Assembly: GCA_017472305.1 (NCBI GenBank)
Contig: JAFUQP010000019.1
Span: 27,145-91,144, forward strand
Direction: 5' to 3'
Length of the DNA stretch: 64,000 nt
Origin: Clostridia bacterium
Lineage (GTDB): Bacteria; Bacillota; Clostridia; Oscillospirales; CAG-272
The notes under the pieces are model-generated. The model ran no database searches and had not been told where the DNA came from. It worked only from the letters and a program-made list of their open reading frames with translations. Shown here piece after piece: positions 17,701 to 25,693 of the stretch (the first letter of the stretch is position 1; the number at the start of each line of letters is the position of its first letter). The translations under genes were made by a program, and so were the position numbers.

Positions 17701-19745
17701 GCAAGGACGTAGACCCCACGCCTTCAAGCGTCTTTATCCCGATTAACGTAAGAGGCCCCGGGGCAAGGACTATCGTCCTCGAGAGCGACGTAAAGATTGT
17801 AGCAGACAGCTCGGTTACGGCGCTTCGCATCTACATTCGAGAGAACAACACGGCAAGAAACGATATAGTCTGCTTTGACCTGAAGGTCGAGAAGGCGGCA
17901 GACGGCACCTTCATCAGAGTTCACGATGCTCCAAACGGCAGCCAGGCGGCGGCGTTCGAGGGAATAAGAGTCCCGATAGAGAACAGCTTCAGGCTTCGCC
18001 TCGAGTATTACGAGGAAGAGCTTACCACGCTTATCTACGTCAACGGCAAGCTCCTCGGTGCGAGCGGAACAATCTGCAACTATGCCGACAAGTATACGGC
18101 AGGACTGCTTGAAATCACGGGTGTGACAAAGCAGAACGGCTACGAAGCCTACCTCGATAACCTTATCTTCGAGCGCACGAAAGGCTCCTTCAAGACAGCA
18201 ACCGAACCGCCCCTTCCCGAGGTTAACCACGACTTCTCGAAGAACGACACAGGCATCACCCTCTCGGGCGGCGCAAAGCTCGAGCGCGAGATGGCAAAGC
18301 TTTCTAAAGAGGGCGCAGCTCTCTCGCTTAATTCCGAAACGAGAGGCGACGTTTACACCGCGACCTCGTTCAGAACCTTTATGAAGCTTGGCACAGGCAC
18401 GCTCGGCACCCACCGCTTCACCCTTCTCTCAGACACCGATGAGGCAATAACCTCTTTCGAGCTTGACAGAAGCAAGAAGGCACTCACCCTTCGCGAGTAT
18501 TACGCCGGCGGCATAGGAAGCGATATGTTCCATACCGACCTTACCGCAGGCGAGGGAGAATTGTCCTTCAATTACTACCACGACAGAAAAATCACTACGA
18601 TTTACCTTGACGGAGTGCTGATAGGCATCAACACTCTGACCTACTCCTACGAAAACCAGAGCCTCATTCCCACAAAGCTGAAAATTGAGCAGGTCGGTGG
18701 CTCGGGAGCCGTGTATTTCGACAACATAGTGCTTGAAAAGTCACTTATTGTTTACAAAAAGTCGAAGGTTGAAGGCGTTATCACCCCGAGTGAGAACGAT
18801 TGGGACTTCGAGAATTCCTACCGCGATATGCTCCCGCAGGGCGTTGTTACAGACCTCTCCTCGACGGGCGGTCAGTTTGACGTCAAGGGCGTAGAGATAG
18901 GTAAGGACGAGGACGGCAACCCGATATACAGTAAATTCGTTACTATGACCACAACGATAGGCGGTAACGATTATATCGAGTTCAATATGAAGGAGGCAAA
19001 TAAGCTTTCGGGCAAGGTTGTCAGTGTGTTCGAGGCTGATATGCTCTTCGACGGCAATCCTTCGTCAAGCACAACCACCGTTGAGCTTTACCTTAAGGAC
19101 GGTGCAAGCGGAAATTCCGCTTGGCGACTTCTCCTCCAGTTCAACGATGCCGAAAGCTCGGGCAAGAACAAGGGCAGGCTTCATATCAGCGACTGGATGA
19201 ACAGCAAGGGCACAATCGGCGCAGAATTTGCCGACGAAGGAACGCTCATAAAGCTCCGCATTGAATATGCAGAGGCCGAGGACGGCAGTATGTTCCTTAA
19301 CGTATTTATTAACGGAAAATACGTGGCAACAAGCACCAACCCCTATTCGCTGACCGCGGTTTACTCGCCCGAGAGTATAACTAAGGTACGCTTCTACGCT
19401 ACCAGCGCGGCAGTCGGAACTATCTTTCTTGACAACGTAAAGCTCTACCACGCAACCGAGCTAACCTCGACTGAAAACGAGGACGAGGGCGGCGAAGGCG
19501 GAAACACCGGTGAAGGCGGAAACACCGGCGAGGGCGGTAACACCGGCGAAGGCGGAAACACCGGCGAGGGTGGCAATACCGGCGAAAGCGGCAACACCGG
19601 CGAAGGCGGCACACCCGAGGAGCCTATAGTACCCGAGGAGCCTGTGCTTCCCGAGGGTGACGGAAGCTTCGACAATATCGGAGAAATCCCCGAGGAGCCC
19701 GACGACGCGCCTATATACGACGGCAGCGGCTGGACAAAGCCTTAA
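14757..19745 (+). CDS. Operon A giant surface lipoprotein with SNSARD and LamG-like domains
   Basis: 1662 residues from ATG 14757, preceded by GGAAAGGA. Lipobox LASC (Cys22), then a Gly/Ser/Asp linker to about residue 65. Residues about 70-165 resemble the small N-terminal alpha/beta domain of some glycosidases (HEIIIGQS...GYVIYS). Residues about 200-680 form the SNSARD domain: YYYSNSARDNVGY, FYHPQW, YVYNIW, TSQG, GDINATTI. Then come about four concanavalin/LamG-like beta domains, seven GEGGNT-type repeats, and a tail ending in YDGSGWTKP. No sortase motif, so it is held by its lipid. It shares its core with the gene after it and with both SNSARD genes of operon B. Carbohydrate binding or processing is plausible but unproven. 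Confidence 0.7.
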   Translation: MKRKFSWLITLLIALCLTLASCQVGDGGDSGSGGSGSGDSSGDSGNSGGASGDSGTSGSGNSGSDTATGDYIFKSGSTLNIVCASSGEAVTALAAELRELGITVSVVGTATSPADHEIIIGQSSREGSAAAYRRLSRVELSDDLHVGYVIYSTGTSLAVAYHEDKFDLEAAKNTAIAYIRENLLGSSTLAPGKGTVCSEQTTPIDYQAAIDELERAQKWVSFEEKIEKISPDNAPEIVEAVKNYYEWVCTPDVISWFANLYDPAIGGYYYSNSARDNVGYLPDAESTSQALGLWEKFGVPSPYSEIPEWMRLQMIAFLKGLQDPKTGYFYHPQWTKEEVDSHLSRRARDLSKSVSTLRALGSAPTYDTPEGDKGDGILADGTPVTGGEASAVSAKLTSRLGSSAYGAASRVVAVASSVAIPSHMVDDVAFKAYLAECEAANAIPVGQSGHRSFYAIGNEIGSQISQIKKRDADLKAAGANYSLGMILYEWYNEHQNKETGLWDEGVNYDATNALLKICGTYTELGKLFPNADLAISSCIEMLSSPAPVEATVYVYNIWMALDNIFKNLSSSFAQGDPKNAQLVADSRAKLFESAPSTIEISARKQLTFKKNDGSFSYMPNETATTSQGMRVAVPRTNEGDINATTIAMGGTIGNCLDALGLSGAAPSYFTRADMYYYIYLLEGLGPVIKDESETVIDYLTFDDDTVGNAPTGSILSKEEGKTGLGTLTVVEDKYGETQGNLAAEFTTVSKSSDTLRLNSQSGSLTASCFVFEADINMVESDEAYVMQLLLQPQTYMLGLKVSNGRVGLLESSSATWKYAKEVDLGVSAALGEWFNVRVEYYVGDRDSVRIMVYFNGELIAITDNYYDPKGEKLSGLGTPSESFDYVSIIGMNDYNFTVLLDNLAAYKTNASYKTPPIDELPFINIDPPERGELVHTFDSSDSLEINQNNALESPEIATNPETSSNSLKLVGTGKDKVKNEEGKDVDPTPSSVFIPINVRGPGARTIVLESDVKIVADSSVTALRIYIRENNTARNDIVCFDLKVEKAADGTFIRVHDAPNGSQAAAFEGIRVPIENSFRLRLEYYEEELTTLIYVNGKLLGASGTICNYADKYTAGLLEITGVTKQNGYEAYLDNLIFERTKGSFKTATEPPLPEVNHDFSKNDTGITLSGGAKLEREMAKLSKEGAALSLNSETRGDVYTATSFRTFMKLGTGTLGTHRFTLLSDTDEAITSFELDRSKKALTLREYYAGGIGSDMFHTDLTAGEGELSFNYYHDRKITTIYLDGVLIGINTLTYSYENQSLIPTKLKIEQVGGSGAVYFDNIVLEKSLIVYKKSKVEGVITPSENDWDFENSYRDMLPQGVVTDLSSTGGQFDVKGVEIGKDEDGNPIYSKFVTMTTTIGGNDYIEFNMKEANKLSGKVVSVFEADMLFDGNPSSSTTTVELYLKDGASGNSAWRLLLQFNDAESSGKNKGRLHISDWMNSKGTIGAEFADEGTLIKLRIEYAEAEDGSMFLNVFINGKYVATSTNPYSLTAVYSPESITKVRFYATSAAVGTIFLDNVKLYHATELTSTENEDEGGEGGNTGEGGNTGEGGNTGEGGNTGEGGNTGESGNTGEGGTPEEPIVPEEPVLPEGDGSFDNIGEIPEEPDDAPIYDGSGWTKP
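19491..19616 (+). repeat. In-frame tandem repeat, 18 bp x 7
   Basis: Seven units coding GEGGNT (one GESGNT, last GEGGTP) near the C-terminus of the operon A lipoprotein. Units differ mainly at third codon positions, so the repeat is kept at protein level. It probably forms a flexible stalk, here placed before the C-terminal tail. Confidence 0.85.
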
Positions 19746-19904
19746 CGGAAGCCACTTGGTGCTTTGGCACGCAAAAAGCCAATTGGCATAAGGCTAGTAC
19801 AGAACGCCCTGCCAAGTCTCACAAGTAAAAGAGGCTGTCCCGAATAAAGACTAAGGTCAGCCTCACAAAAATATTATTTTCCAAAACCCGAAAGGACAAA
19901 AACA

Positions 19905-21182
19905 ATGGACACGCGCGAAATGCAATGGGAAAGGCTCGCAAAGGAGGCGACACGCCTCGGCGGCGACGGAAACGCAATCGTAGATGCTTACAGGGAGCTA
20001 TACTCGGTACACAGCGAGAAAATCTGCTCCTGGCTCGGTGCGCTCTTTGAGCCCGAGATTGGTGGCTTCTACTACTCAAACTCCGCAAGGGATAACGAGT
20101 ACGTGGAGATTGGTGGCGAGAAGCATTACTTCCTTCCCGACATTGAGTCTACAAACCAGGCGACCAATATGCTGCTCAGCACGGGTATGCTAGAGAGCTG
20201 TATGGAGCTTCCCGAATGGATGCGAAAAAAGATTGTTAGCTTTACCTCTTCTCTCCTCTCCCCCGAGGACGGCTACATCTACCACCCGCAATGGGGCAAA
20301 AACATAAGGCTTTCAAGGCGCGGCAGGGACCTCAACTGGGCTATAGAGATGCAGGGCAAGTTCGATTTCAAGCTCCCCTACCCCACGGCAATTGAGAGGC
20401 TTCGCGAAAGCGGAGATAACCCCGACAAGAAGGCGGAAATAATGGAGAATATGCCCGAGCACCTTCACTCAAAGGAAGCCTTCCTCGAGTACCTCAACTC
20501 CCTCGATTGGGAGAACAAGGCATATCCCTCGGGCAACACCGTAACGGCACAGGGCACGCAGATTGTTGCGGCAGGGCTTGCCGACGTGGCGGTTGATTTC
20601 CTCAACTCGATACAGAGGCCCGAAAGCGGCAGCTGGGGCAAGTACGACGGCTACGAGGCTGTTAACGGCATACTCAAGATAACCGGCGTATACCAGCAGG
20701 CAAAGAGAGCAATTCCCAATGCACTTAACACGGCGATGACTGCTATGGACTGCCTCAACCTTGACGTTGAGTGCGAGGCTGTCGTCTGGCAGTATAACGC
20801 GTGGTACTCCATAAGAAATATAACCGATAACCTCAGACGTTTCGGCGGTGAGGCAGGAAAAAGACAGGCGGCAGAGATTGTCGCTGAGTGCTTAAGGCGC
20901 GCGCCCGAGGCTATTCGCTCCTCGGCAAAGAAGTGTCTGCCCTTCCTCTGCGAGGACGGTGCGTACTCCTACACCCCCGGCTTCTCGTCCTCGACCTCGC
21001 AGGCAGCGAGAGTTTCGCTCGGACTTAAGGAAGGCGACGTCAACGCGACTGTTATCAACTGCACGGGCATTATCCACAACTCACTGAAGGCGCTTGACCT
21101 TGAAGAAAGCTTCGTTCCCCTCTTCGGAAGAAGCGGCTACGAGAAGTTCCTCGCAGGCGTGGAAAGCGTCAGAAACAAGTGA
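19905..21182 (+). CDS. Operon A cytoplasmic SNSARD-domain protein
   Basis: 425 residues with no signal peptide or membrane helix, so probably cytoplasmic. It is the minimal SNSARD domain: GGFYYSNSARD at 53-63, YHPQWG and SRRGRDLNWA near 126-145, a NGILK segment near 250, WQYNAW near 290, AYSYTP...TSQA near 350, and GDVNAT near 380. The spacing of aromatic-rich helices suggests an alpha/alpha toroid as in terpene cyclases, LanC and several lyases, but no known catalytic set is seen. GAAAGG precedes the ATG. Encoding it between the exported paralogue and the small peptide suggests a maturation role inside the cell; this is inference. Confidence 0.7.
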   Translation: MDTREMQWERLAKEATRLGGDGNAIVDAYRELYSVHSEKICSWLGALFEPEIGGFYYSNSARDNEYVEIGGEKHYFLPDIESTNQATNMLLSTGMLESCMELPEWMRKKIVSFTSSLLSPEDGYIYHPQWGKNIRLSRRGRDLNWAIEMQGKFDFKLPYPTAIERLRESGDNPDKKAEIMENMPEHLHSKEAFLEYLNSLDWENKAYPSGNTVTAQGTQIVAAGLADVAVDFLNSIQRPESGSWGKYDGYEAVNGILKITGVYQQAKRAIPNALNTAMTAMDCLNLDVECEAVVWQYNAWYSIRNITDNLRRFGGEAGKRQAAEIVAECLRRAPEAIRSSAKKCLPFLCEDGAYSYTPGFSSSTSQAARVSLGLKEGDVNATVINCTGIIHNSLKALDLEESFVPLFGRSGYEKFLAGVESVRNK

Positions 21183-21251
21183 TTTTGTAAACTATACCTT
21201 ACATTAAGCGCACTTTTATTAACATAAACCTCAGAAAGAAAGGAGAACAGT

Positions 21252-21422
21252 ATGAGCGAAAAATCGAAAAGACTCCCCTACAGAGAGCCAAAGGTAACCC
21301 TCATTACAATTGACTCCCTCGACGTAATCAGAACCTCGCCCATTGGCGGCGGCGACGATGACACAGGCACTCTCGGCGGCTCAGGCGGCGGTGGCGGCTG
21401 GACTGGAAGCGGAGCTTATTAG
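21252..21422 (+). CDS. Operon A 56-aa peptide with DS-x-DVI-x-TSP core
   Basis: A small gene with an excellent site (AAAGGAG, 7 nt before ATG). Product: a basic start (MSEKSKRLPY), a middle VTLITIDSLDVIRTSP, then an Asp/Gly-rich tail ending GGWTGSGAY. No signal peptide, no Cys. A second copy in operon B (55311-55448) shares the core: V-x-L-x-x-x-DS-x-DVI-x-TSP. Conservation of core, place and spacing in two operons supports a real gene. It could be a precursor peptide, a signal, or a subunit. My recollection, unverified, is that short proteins with a DVI-x-TS core recur in gut Clostridia. Confidence 0.8.
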   Translation: MSEKSKRLPYREPKVTLITIDSLDVIRTSPIGGGDDDTGTLGGSGGGGGWTGSGAY

Positions 21423-21515
21423 ACAAAGCAAGCGGTTGCAAAGCAAGGAAAAGCTCTTGACAAAGCAGCCTCGCACCAAAAAGAAAAACTCATAATATTT
21501 GAAAGGAAAAGAAAA

Positions 21516-23078
21516 ATGAAACAGAGAAAAACCTCAAAGCTTATTATTCTCGCACTTTCTCTCGCGCTTCTTATCGGCTCGGCTGTCGGAATTGCAGTAA
21601 GCGCAAACGAAGCTACAGCCCCCACTATTCTTTCTAAAAACGTTGCGGCAGACGGCAACTTCTGCCTTATGTTCGCAGTTGACCCTGCAACCTGTGCAGG
21701 CGAGGACGTAACCCTTACGGTTTATAACACCAACCCCGAAGGCCTTGAAGGTGATGCTCTCGCAAGCGCTACCGTGCAGACCATCACAAAGCCTGTGACC
21801 GACACCCAGCCCGAGGACCTTGACGGCAATCCGGAAACCGCAAAAACCGACGTTCTCGTGTTCACCACCAAGGGCGTTGCCGCAAAGGACATCGCCGACG
21901 AGTGGTACATAACCGTTGAGTCGGGCGACCTTTCCACCACCGAAAAGTACAGTGTAAGAGAGTACGCCTTCGAGCGTCTTTACAAGGACCAGACCATTCT
22001 CGCGGCAGGCGGCACCTACGAGTACCGTCAGAAGCAGTTCTACCTCTCTATCCTCGCAGTAGGCTCTACCGCGCAGGACCTTCTCGTTAACGCAGAGCTT
22101 GAAGCAGGCGCTACTCCCGAAAGACTTGCAAACGAGTACTCCTACGCAGCAATCACGAAGGGCAGTTTCTCAGGCGACCTTACAGGCACCTACGGCTTCG
22201 TTGAAATCGGCGACAGCCTTACCCTCACCGAGGACGCAGGCTTCACCGACCCCTCTTGGAAGGTTTACACCTACGGCACAAATGGCGCGCTTGATACAGT
22301 TGAAACCGTAGCACTCGGCTCTACTATCGAAATCACAGGCAACACCGTCGTAGTTCCCGGCTGGGCAGAAGGCAAGACCCCCGGTAAGTACTTTGGCGAC
22401 CTCGGTGACGATGCTCTTGCATTTGACGGCTCGGAGTCTGTACCCAATGCAATTTCTCTTAATACGACAACCACGCCTAAAGACGGATACCACAAAATCA
22501 TTGCAGATACCGGCAGAGGAAACGTTCTTGTTGTAGGCAAAACCGATTACACTTGGGTATCCGGCGACGTAAACTCTCCCGCGTTAACAGCAACAATTGT
22601 CGACAAGGCTAACGAAAACGGAAATACGCTTGTTATCGAGATGGATATCAAGATTGACCTTACTTATACTAACTATAATTCTGCTAGCGAGTATTCATCC
22701 AGAACCACGGCAATGAATAGGCTAGACATATTTAATGGAAGCGGAACAAGCATTTCAAATTGGAATCACAATTGTGTAGAAACAAGTGGTACTCTTTCTG
22801 CAGATTCCCCTTTAGGTGGCGATATATGGAATATTAATGGTTCTGGGGAGTTCGAATACGGCAAATGGTATAATTTATGCATTGAAATATTAGAGAAAGA
22901 TACAACTTATAATAAAGTTACAATCTACATTGACGGAGAATATTTTACAAACTTCAATATAGGAGCATCAACGGGTTACGATATTTATACAGCAACCTCG
23001 TTCAAGTTCACTTGGCAGCCCAGAACTGTTGCAGAAACCCACATTGATAACCTCTTTGTTGGTATCGTTGAGAAATAA
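21516..23078 (+). CDS. Operon A secreted protein with C-terminal LamG-like domain
   Basis: 520 residues. Classical signal peptide (hydrophobic core LIILALSLALLIGSAVGIAV, cleavage likely after VSA near residue 31), no lipobox. Residues about 35-190 form a beta-rich domain shared with the operon B homologue (conserved MFAVD or MYAVD start, later AQ-x-LL). The last about 190 residues are LamG/concanavalin-like (TLVIEMDIKID, VTIYIDGEYF, ETHIDNLFVG). From about 22600 the DNA becomes much more AT-rich with different codon choice, as if the last domain has a separate origin. AAAGGAAAAG precedes the ATG. Likely a surface or matrix binding protein. Confidence 0.72.
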   Translation: MKQRKTSKLIILALSLALLIGSAVGIAVSANEATAPTILSKNVAADGNFCLMFAVDPATCAGEDVTLTVYNTNPEGLEGDALASATVQTITKPVTDTQPEDLDGNPETAKTDVLVFTTKGVAAKDIADEWYITVESGDLSTTEKYSVREYAFERLYKDQTILAAGGTYEYRQKQFYLSILAVGSTAQDLLVNAELEAGATPERLANEYSYAAITKGSFSGDLTGTYGFVEIGDSLTLTEDAGFTDPSWKVYTYGTNGALDTVETVALGSTIEITGNTVVVPGWAEGKTPGKYFGDLGDDALAFDGSESVPNAISLNTTTTPKDGYHKIIADTGRGNVLVVGKTDYTWVSGDVNSPALTATIVDKANENGNTLVIEMDIKIDLTYTNYNSASEYSSRTTAMNRLDIFNGSGTSISNWNHNCVETSGTLSADSPLGGDIWNINGSGEFEYGKWYNLCIEILEKDTTYNKVTIYIDGEYFTNFNIGASTGYDIYTATSFKFTWQPRTVAETHIDNLFVGIVEK

Positions 23079-23093
23079 TTTCAAACTTCAACC

Positions 23094-23125
23094 GAAACGG
23101 CGGCGATTGCCGCCGTTTCTATTTT
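23094..23125 (+). terminator. Intrinsic terminator of operon A
   Basis: Perfect 11-bp stem GAAACGGCGGC / GCCGCCGTTTC with loop GATT, followed by TATTTT, 15 nt after the stop of the secreted LamG protein. It closes the four-gene operon. Confidence 0.9.
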
Positions 23126-23215
23126 CCGAATAGGACATTTTTTGCTTAAATCGGCGTTTAGGAAATCTTGATTTTTATTTAATAAATAATACTTGTATTT
23201 ATTTCTAATAATCTC

Positions 23216-23244
23216 TTGACTTTTTCGGAGCGCGGATTTATAAT
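23216..23244 (+). promoter_or_regulatory. Sigma-A promoter for the PHP gene
   Basis: TTGACT (23216-23221), 17-bp spacer, TATAAT (23239-23244). The leader of about 120 nt holds a 7-bp hairpin (TCCGCCA / TGGCGGA near 23322-23344) shortly before the ribosome site; no known riboswitch is recognised. Confidence 0.85.
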
Positions 23245-23371
23245 TAAACCAAAGGGGTAAATCCCCACGTTTTCGGGTCAAAAAAGCCTCTCCAAAAATA
23301 TCCGAAACAGACAAATCATTTCCGCCAAAACCACGTGTGGCGGACAAAGGAAAGCTACGAGGAAAAACAGA

Positions 23372-24280
23372 ATGAAAGATTTCAAAGTATTTGCAAGCTG
23401 TCACAACCACTCCACCTATTCCGACGGAGAATACACGCCCGACACCCTTGCCAGAATAGCAAAAAATCTCGGACACGGGGGCATAATTCTCACCGACCAC
23501 GACACCGTTCAGGGCTATCCCTTTATGAAGGAGGCTTGCGACAAATACGGCCTTAAGACTATGATGGGTGCTGAGTTCACTACCTACCACACAATGCCCG
23601 ACGGCAGACGCCGCGGTATTCACCTTCTCGGCTTCGATTTCGACCCCGAGCACGAGGCGCTCCGTGACTTTATTCCCTATGCGGCAGGCATGCAGACCGA
23701 CCGCTCGAAGATACTCTTCCGGTTTGCGAAGGAAAGCGGCGAGATGCGCGAGGGAGTTGAGTGGGAGGACGTGCTTGCAGACCACCCCAACCATAATTAT
23801 TTCTGTAACAACGAGGTGTTCGCGTCCTTTATGAAGCGCGGCATTTACCGCTACGACGAGTACGACGATTTCGTAAAGAGATTCTTCTCCTACCGCGACG
23901 CAGAGCGCGAGCAGCGCGTACACGAGATTACGAAAAAGTCCTATAACGACATAGAAACTGCCGACGTTATCAAGAGAATTAAGGCAGCGGGCGGCGTACC
24001 TGTTATCGCTCACCCGCAGGGCTATGAAAAATATGCCGACGAGCTGCTTTCAATAGGTGCTATGGGCTTTGAAACAAGGCACTCTATGATTAACGAGGAG
24101 GCGCGCGAGTTCTTCACCAATTACTGCAACGAGCACAAGCTCTACAAGATGGGCGGCGCAGACCACGAAAACGTTCTCGGCGGACTTCTCGTCTTCGGCG
24201 ACGAGTGCTCCTCGCCCTACGAAACCTCGGGTATTGACGAAGAATGCTTTATGGAGATTTTCGAGAGAAAGCTCGGCTAA
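23372..24280 (+). CDS. PHP-domain phosphoesterase
   Basis: 302 residues, soluble. The PHP metal motifs are present: CHNHSTYSDG at 10-19 (H-x-H plus D), LTDHDT near 45-50, a central Glu (GAEFTTYH near 70), VIAHPQG near 210 and GGADHEN near 270. This arrangement fits the stand-alone TrpH/YciV-type nucleotidase or phosphoesterase branch rather than DNA polymerase III. Substrate unknown. GAGGA lies 8 nt before the ATG. It has its own promoter and terminator, so it is monocistronic and separate from operon A. Confidence 0.85.
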   Translation: MKDFKVFASCHNHSTYSDGEYTPDTLARIAKNLGHGGIILTDHDTVQGYPFMKEACDKYGLKTMMGAEFTTYHTMPDGRRRGIHLLGFDFDPEHEALRDFIPYAAGMQTDRSKILFRFAKESGEMREGVEWEDVLADHPNHNYFCNNEVFASFMKRGIYRYDEYDDFVKRFFSYRDAEREQRVHEITKKSYNDIETADVIKRIKAAGGVPVIAHPQGYEKYADELLSIGAMGFETRHSMINEEAREFFTNYCNEHKLYKMGGADHENVLGGLLVFGDECSSPYETSGIDEECFMEIFERKLG

Positions 24281-24334
24281 ACCAAGCACCGCATTTATCG
24301 AATAAATTCCCGATAGGATAAGTTCAGTACATAA

Positions 24335-24382
24335 AAAGAGCAAGAGTAAAAGGACGGAAAATCCTTCTATTCTTGCTCTTAT
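24335..24382. terminator. Bidirectional intrinsic terminator
   Basis: Long imperfect stem (AAGAGCAAGAG...AAGGA paired with TCCTT...TCTTGCTCTT) flanked by A and T runs, between the convergent PHP and DUF362 genes. The outer stem resembles that of the terminator at 46376-46422. Confidence 0.88.
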
Positions 24383-24458
24383 ATTTTTTAATTAAACTCT
24401 CCACGGCAAAGCCGCTTTGCTACTTCGATACAGAAATCTATTAACGCTATCGCCGTGC

Positions 24459-25652
24459 CTATCTTTTCTTCCTGTGGAACAGCGAGGCAAGGGCTGTTCT
24501 GTGAACCTTCATTGCGCTCTTGGGGCAGAACTCCTGACAGCAGAAGCAGCGAATACAGCTTTTTCTGTCGATAACCGCCTTTTTGTTCTTGATAACAATC
24601 GCCTTCGCGGGGCAGATATCGCGGCAAATTCCGCAGCCCACGCAGAGGCTTTTTTTAAGCACGGGTCGCGTTTTTAGTATCGCTCCCGCGATTTTTGAGA
24701 ACAGTCTTTTTATGGGGCTCTTACCGTCGCCCGCGAAGGCGAGCGAGCGGCGCTCGACAACTCTCTCAAAGTCGGAAAGGCACAGTCCGTCGGTGCTTCC
24801 GATAACCTCCAGCTCCTCGGGAGAGCCGGGTGTCATACCGCGAAGATACGCGGCATTGAGTATCGGCAGCTCCTCACGGGCAAAGCCGAGGATTTTCGAG
24901 GCGAGAAGGTCAAGATTATGCGGGTTGTGAGAGGCAAGAAGACAGCCAATCTGCCTCGGTGTGCCTGCCGTCGGGCCGTTACCTTCCATTCCGACAACAG
25001 CATCTGCTATCGAGAGTATTGGGTGGAAGTATTCGTCGAGGTCAACAATCATATCGGCAAAGTCCTCGTAGCGTGGGAAGCGGAAGTGATACTCGGGCTT
25101 GATAACCCCGGGGACCGTTCCGAACATATTCTTCGCGGCGCAGGACATTCCCATCATTCCGTGGCTCTTCAGCTTTGCAAAATTGATAATCAGGTCAGCA
25201 TTGTCGAGATATCCCGTGTAGGTGAAGCTATGCAGAACCTTTCCCTCGGGAAACTCTGCCTCGCGCTGCGAAAAGTCACTGTTAAGCCGAGCACCCACTC
25301 GCTCTACGGCGTGCATACCCGTGGCGTTATACACCCTGCCAACGAACACAGAGTTGTAAAGTCCCCCGGGGCTATCGCCGACCACAACCTCACATCCGCG
25401 CTCAATCAGCATCTCACACAGGGCGACGAGCAATGTTGGGTGTGTCGTTGCCGCCTCGTCGGGCTTCATAGCCGATACGAGATTTGCCTTGATTACAACG
25501 CGCGAGCCCTCGGAAATTTTCTCGAGTATCCCAAGCGGAGAGAGCAGCCTTTGGAGTGCCGCCTTTGCCGTCTTTTCGTCGTAGCTCTGATAGGATAATA
25601 CCGACACGGGGTCGGTTTTTTCATAGCATTTTGAATTAAACTCTTTTTTCAA
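24459..25652 (-). CDS. DUF362 protein with two [4Fe-4S] ferredoxin motifs
   Basis: About 397 residues from a TTG at 25652, chosen because AAGGCGG lies 8 nt upstream; an ATG at 25694 overlapping the previous stop (TGATG) is the alternative and has no ribosome site. DUF362 body (VVIKANLV, GDSPGG, INFAKLKSHGMMGMS, KNMFGTVPG), then C-terminal ferredoxin motifs CVGCGICRDICP and CIRCFCCQEFCP. Family members are cytoplasmic iron-sulphur proteins of unknown reaction, sometimes linked to electron transfer. It follows the DUF4097 gene with a short gap and is probably cotranscribed with it. Confidence 0.88.
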   Translation of the reverse strand: MKKEFNSKCYEKTDPVSVLSYQSYDEKTAKAALQRLLSPLGILEKISEGSRVVIKANLVSAMKPDEAATTHPTLLVALCEMLIERGCEVVVGDSPGGLYNSVFVGRVYNATGMHAVERVGARLNSDFSQREAEFPEGKVLHSFTYTGYLDNADLIINFAKLKSHGMMGMSCAAKNMFGTVPGVIKPEYHFRFPRYEDFADMIVDLDEYFHPILSIADAVVGMEGNGPTAGTPRQIGCLLASHNPHNLDLLASKILGFAREELPILNAAYLRGMTPGSPEELEVIGSTDGLCLSDFERVVERRSLAFAGDGKSPIKRLFSKIAGAILKTRPVLKKSLCVGCGICRDICPAKAIVIKNKKAVIDRKSCIRCFCCQEFCPKSAMKVHRTALASLFHRKKR

Positions 25653-25693
25653 GTTAATTTCCGCCTTTTTAAAAATGTAAACTAATATTGACA

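Noticed and set aside
14757-19745. Sortase-anchored protein
   Set aside because: No LPxTG-like motif or C-terminal membrane anchor; it has a lipobox instead.
21252-21422. Lanthipeptide precursor with the SNSARD protein as a LanC-type cyclase
   Set aside because: Neither peptide has a Cys, and the SNSARD proteins lack an obvious LanC zinc set; only the general toroid idea remains.
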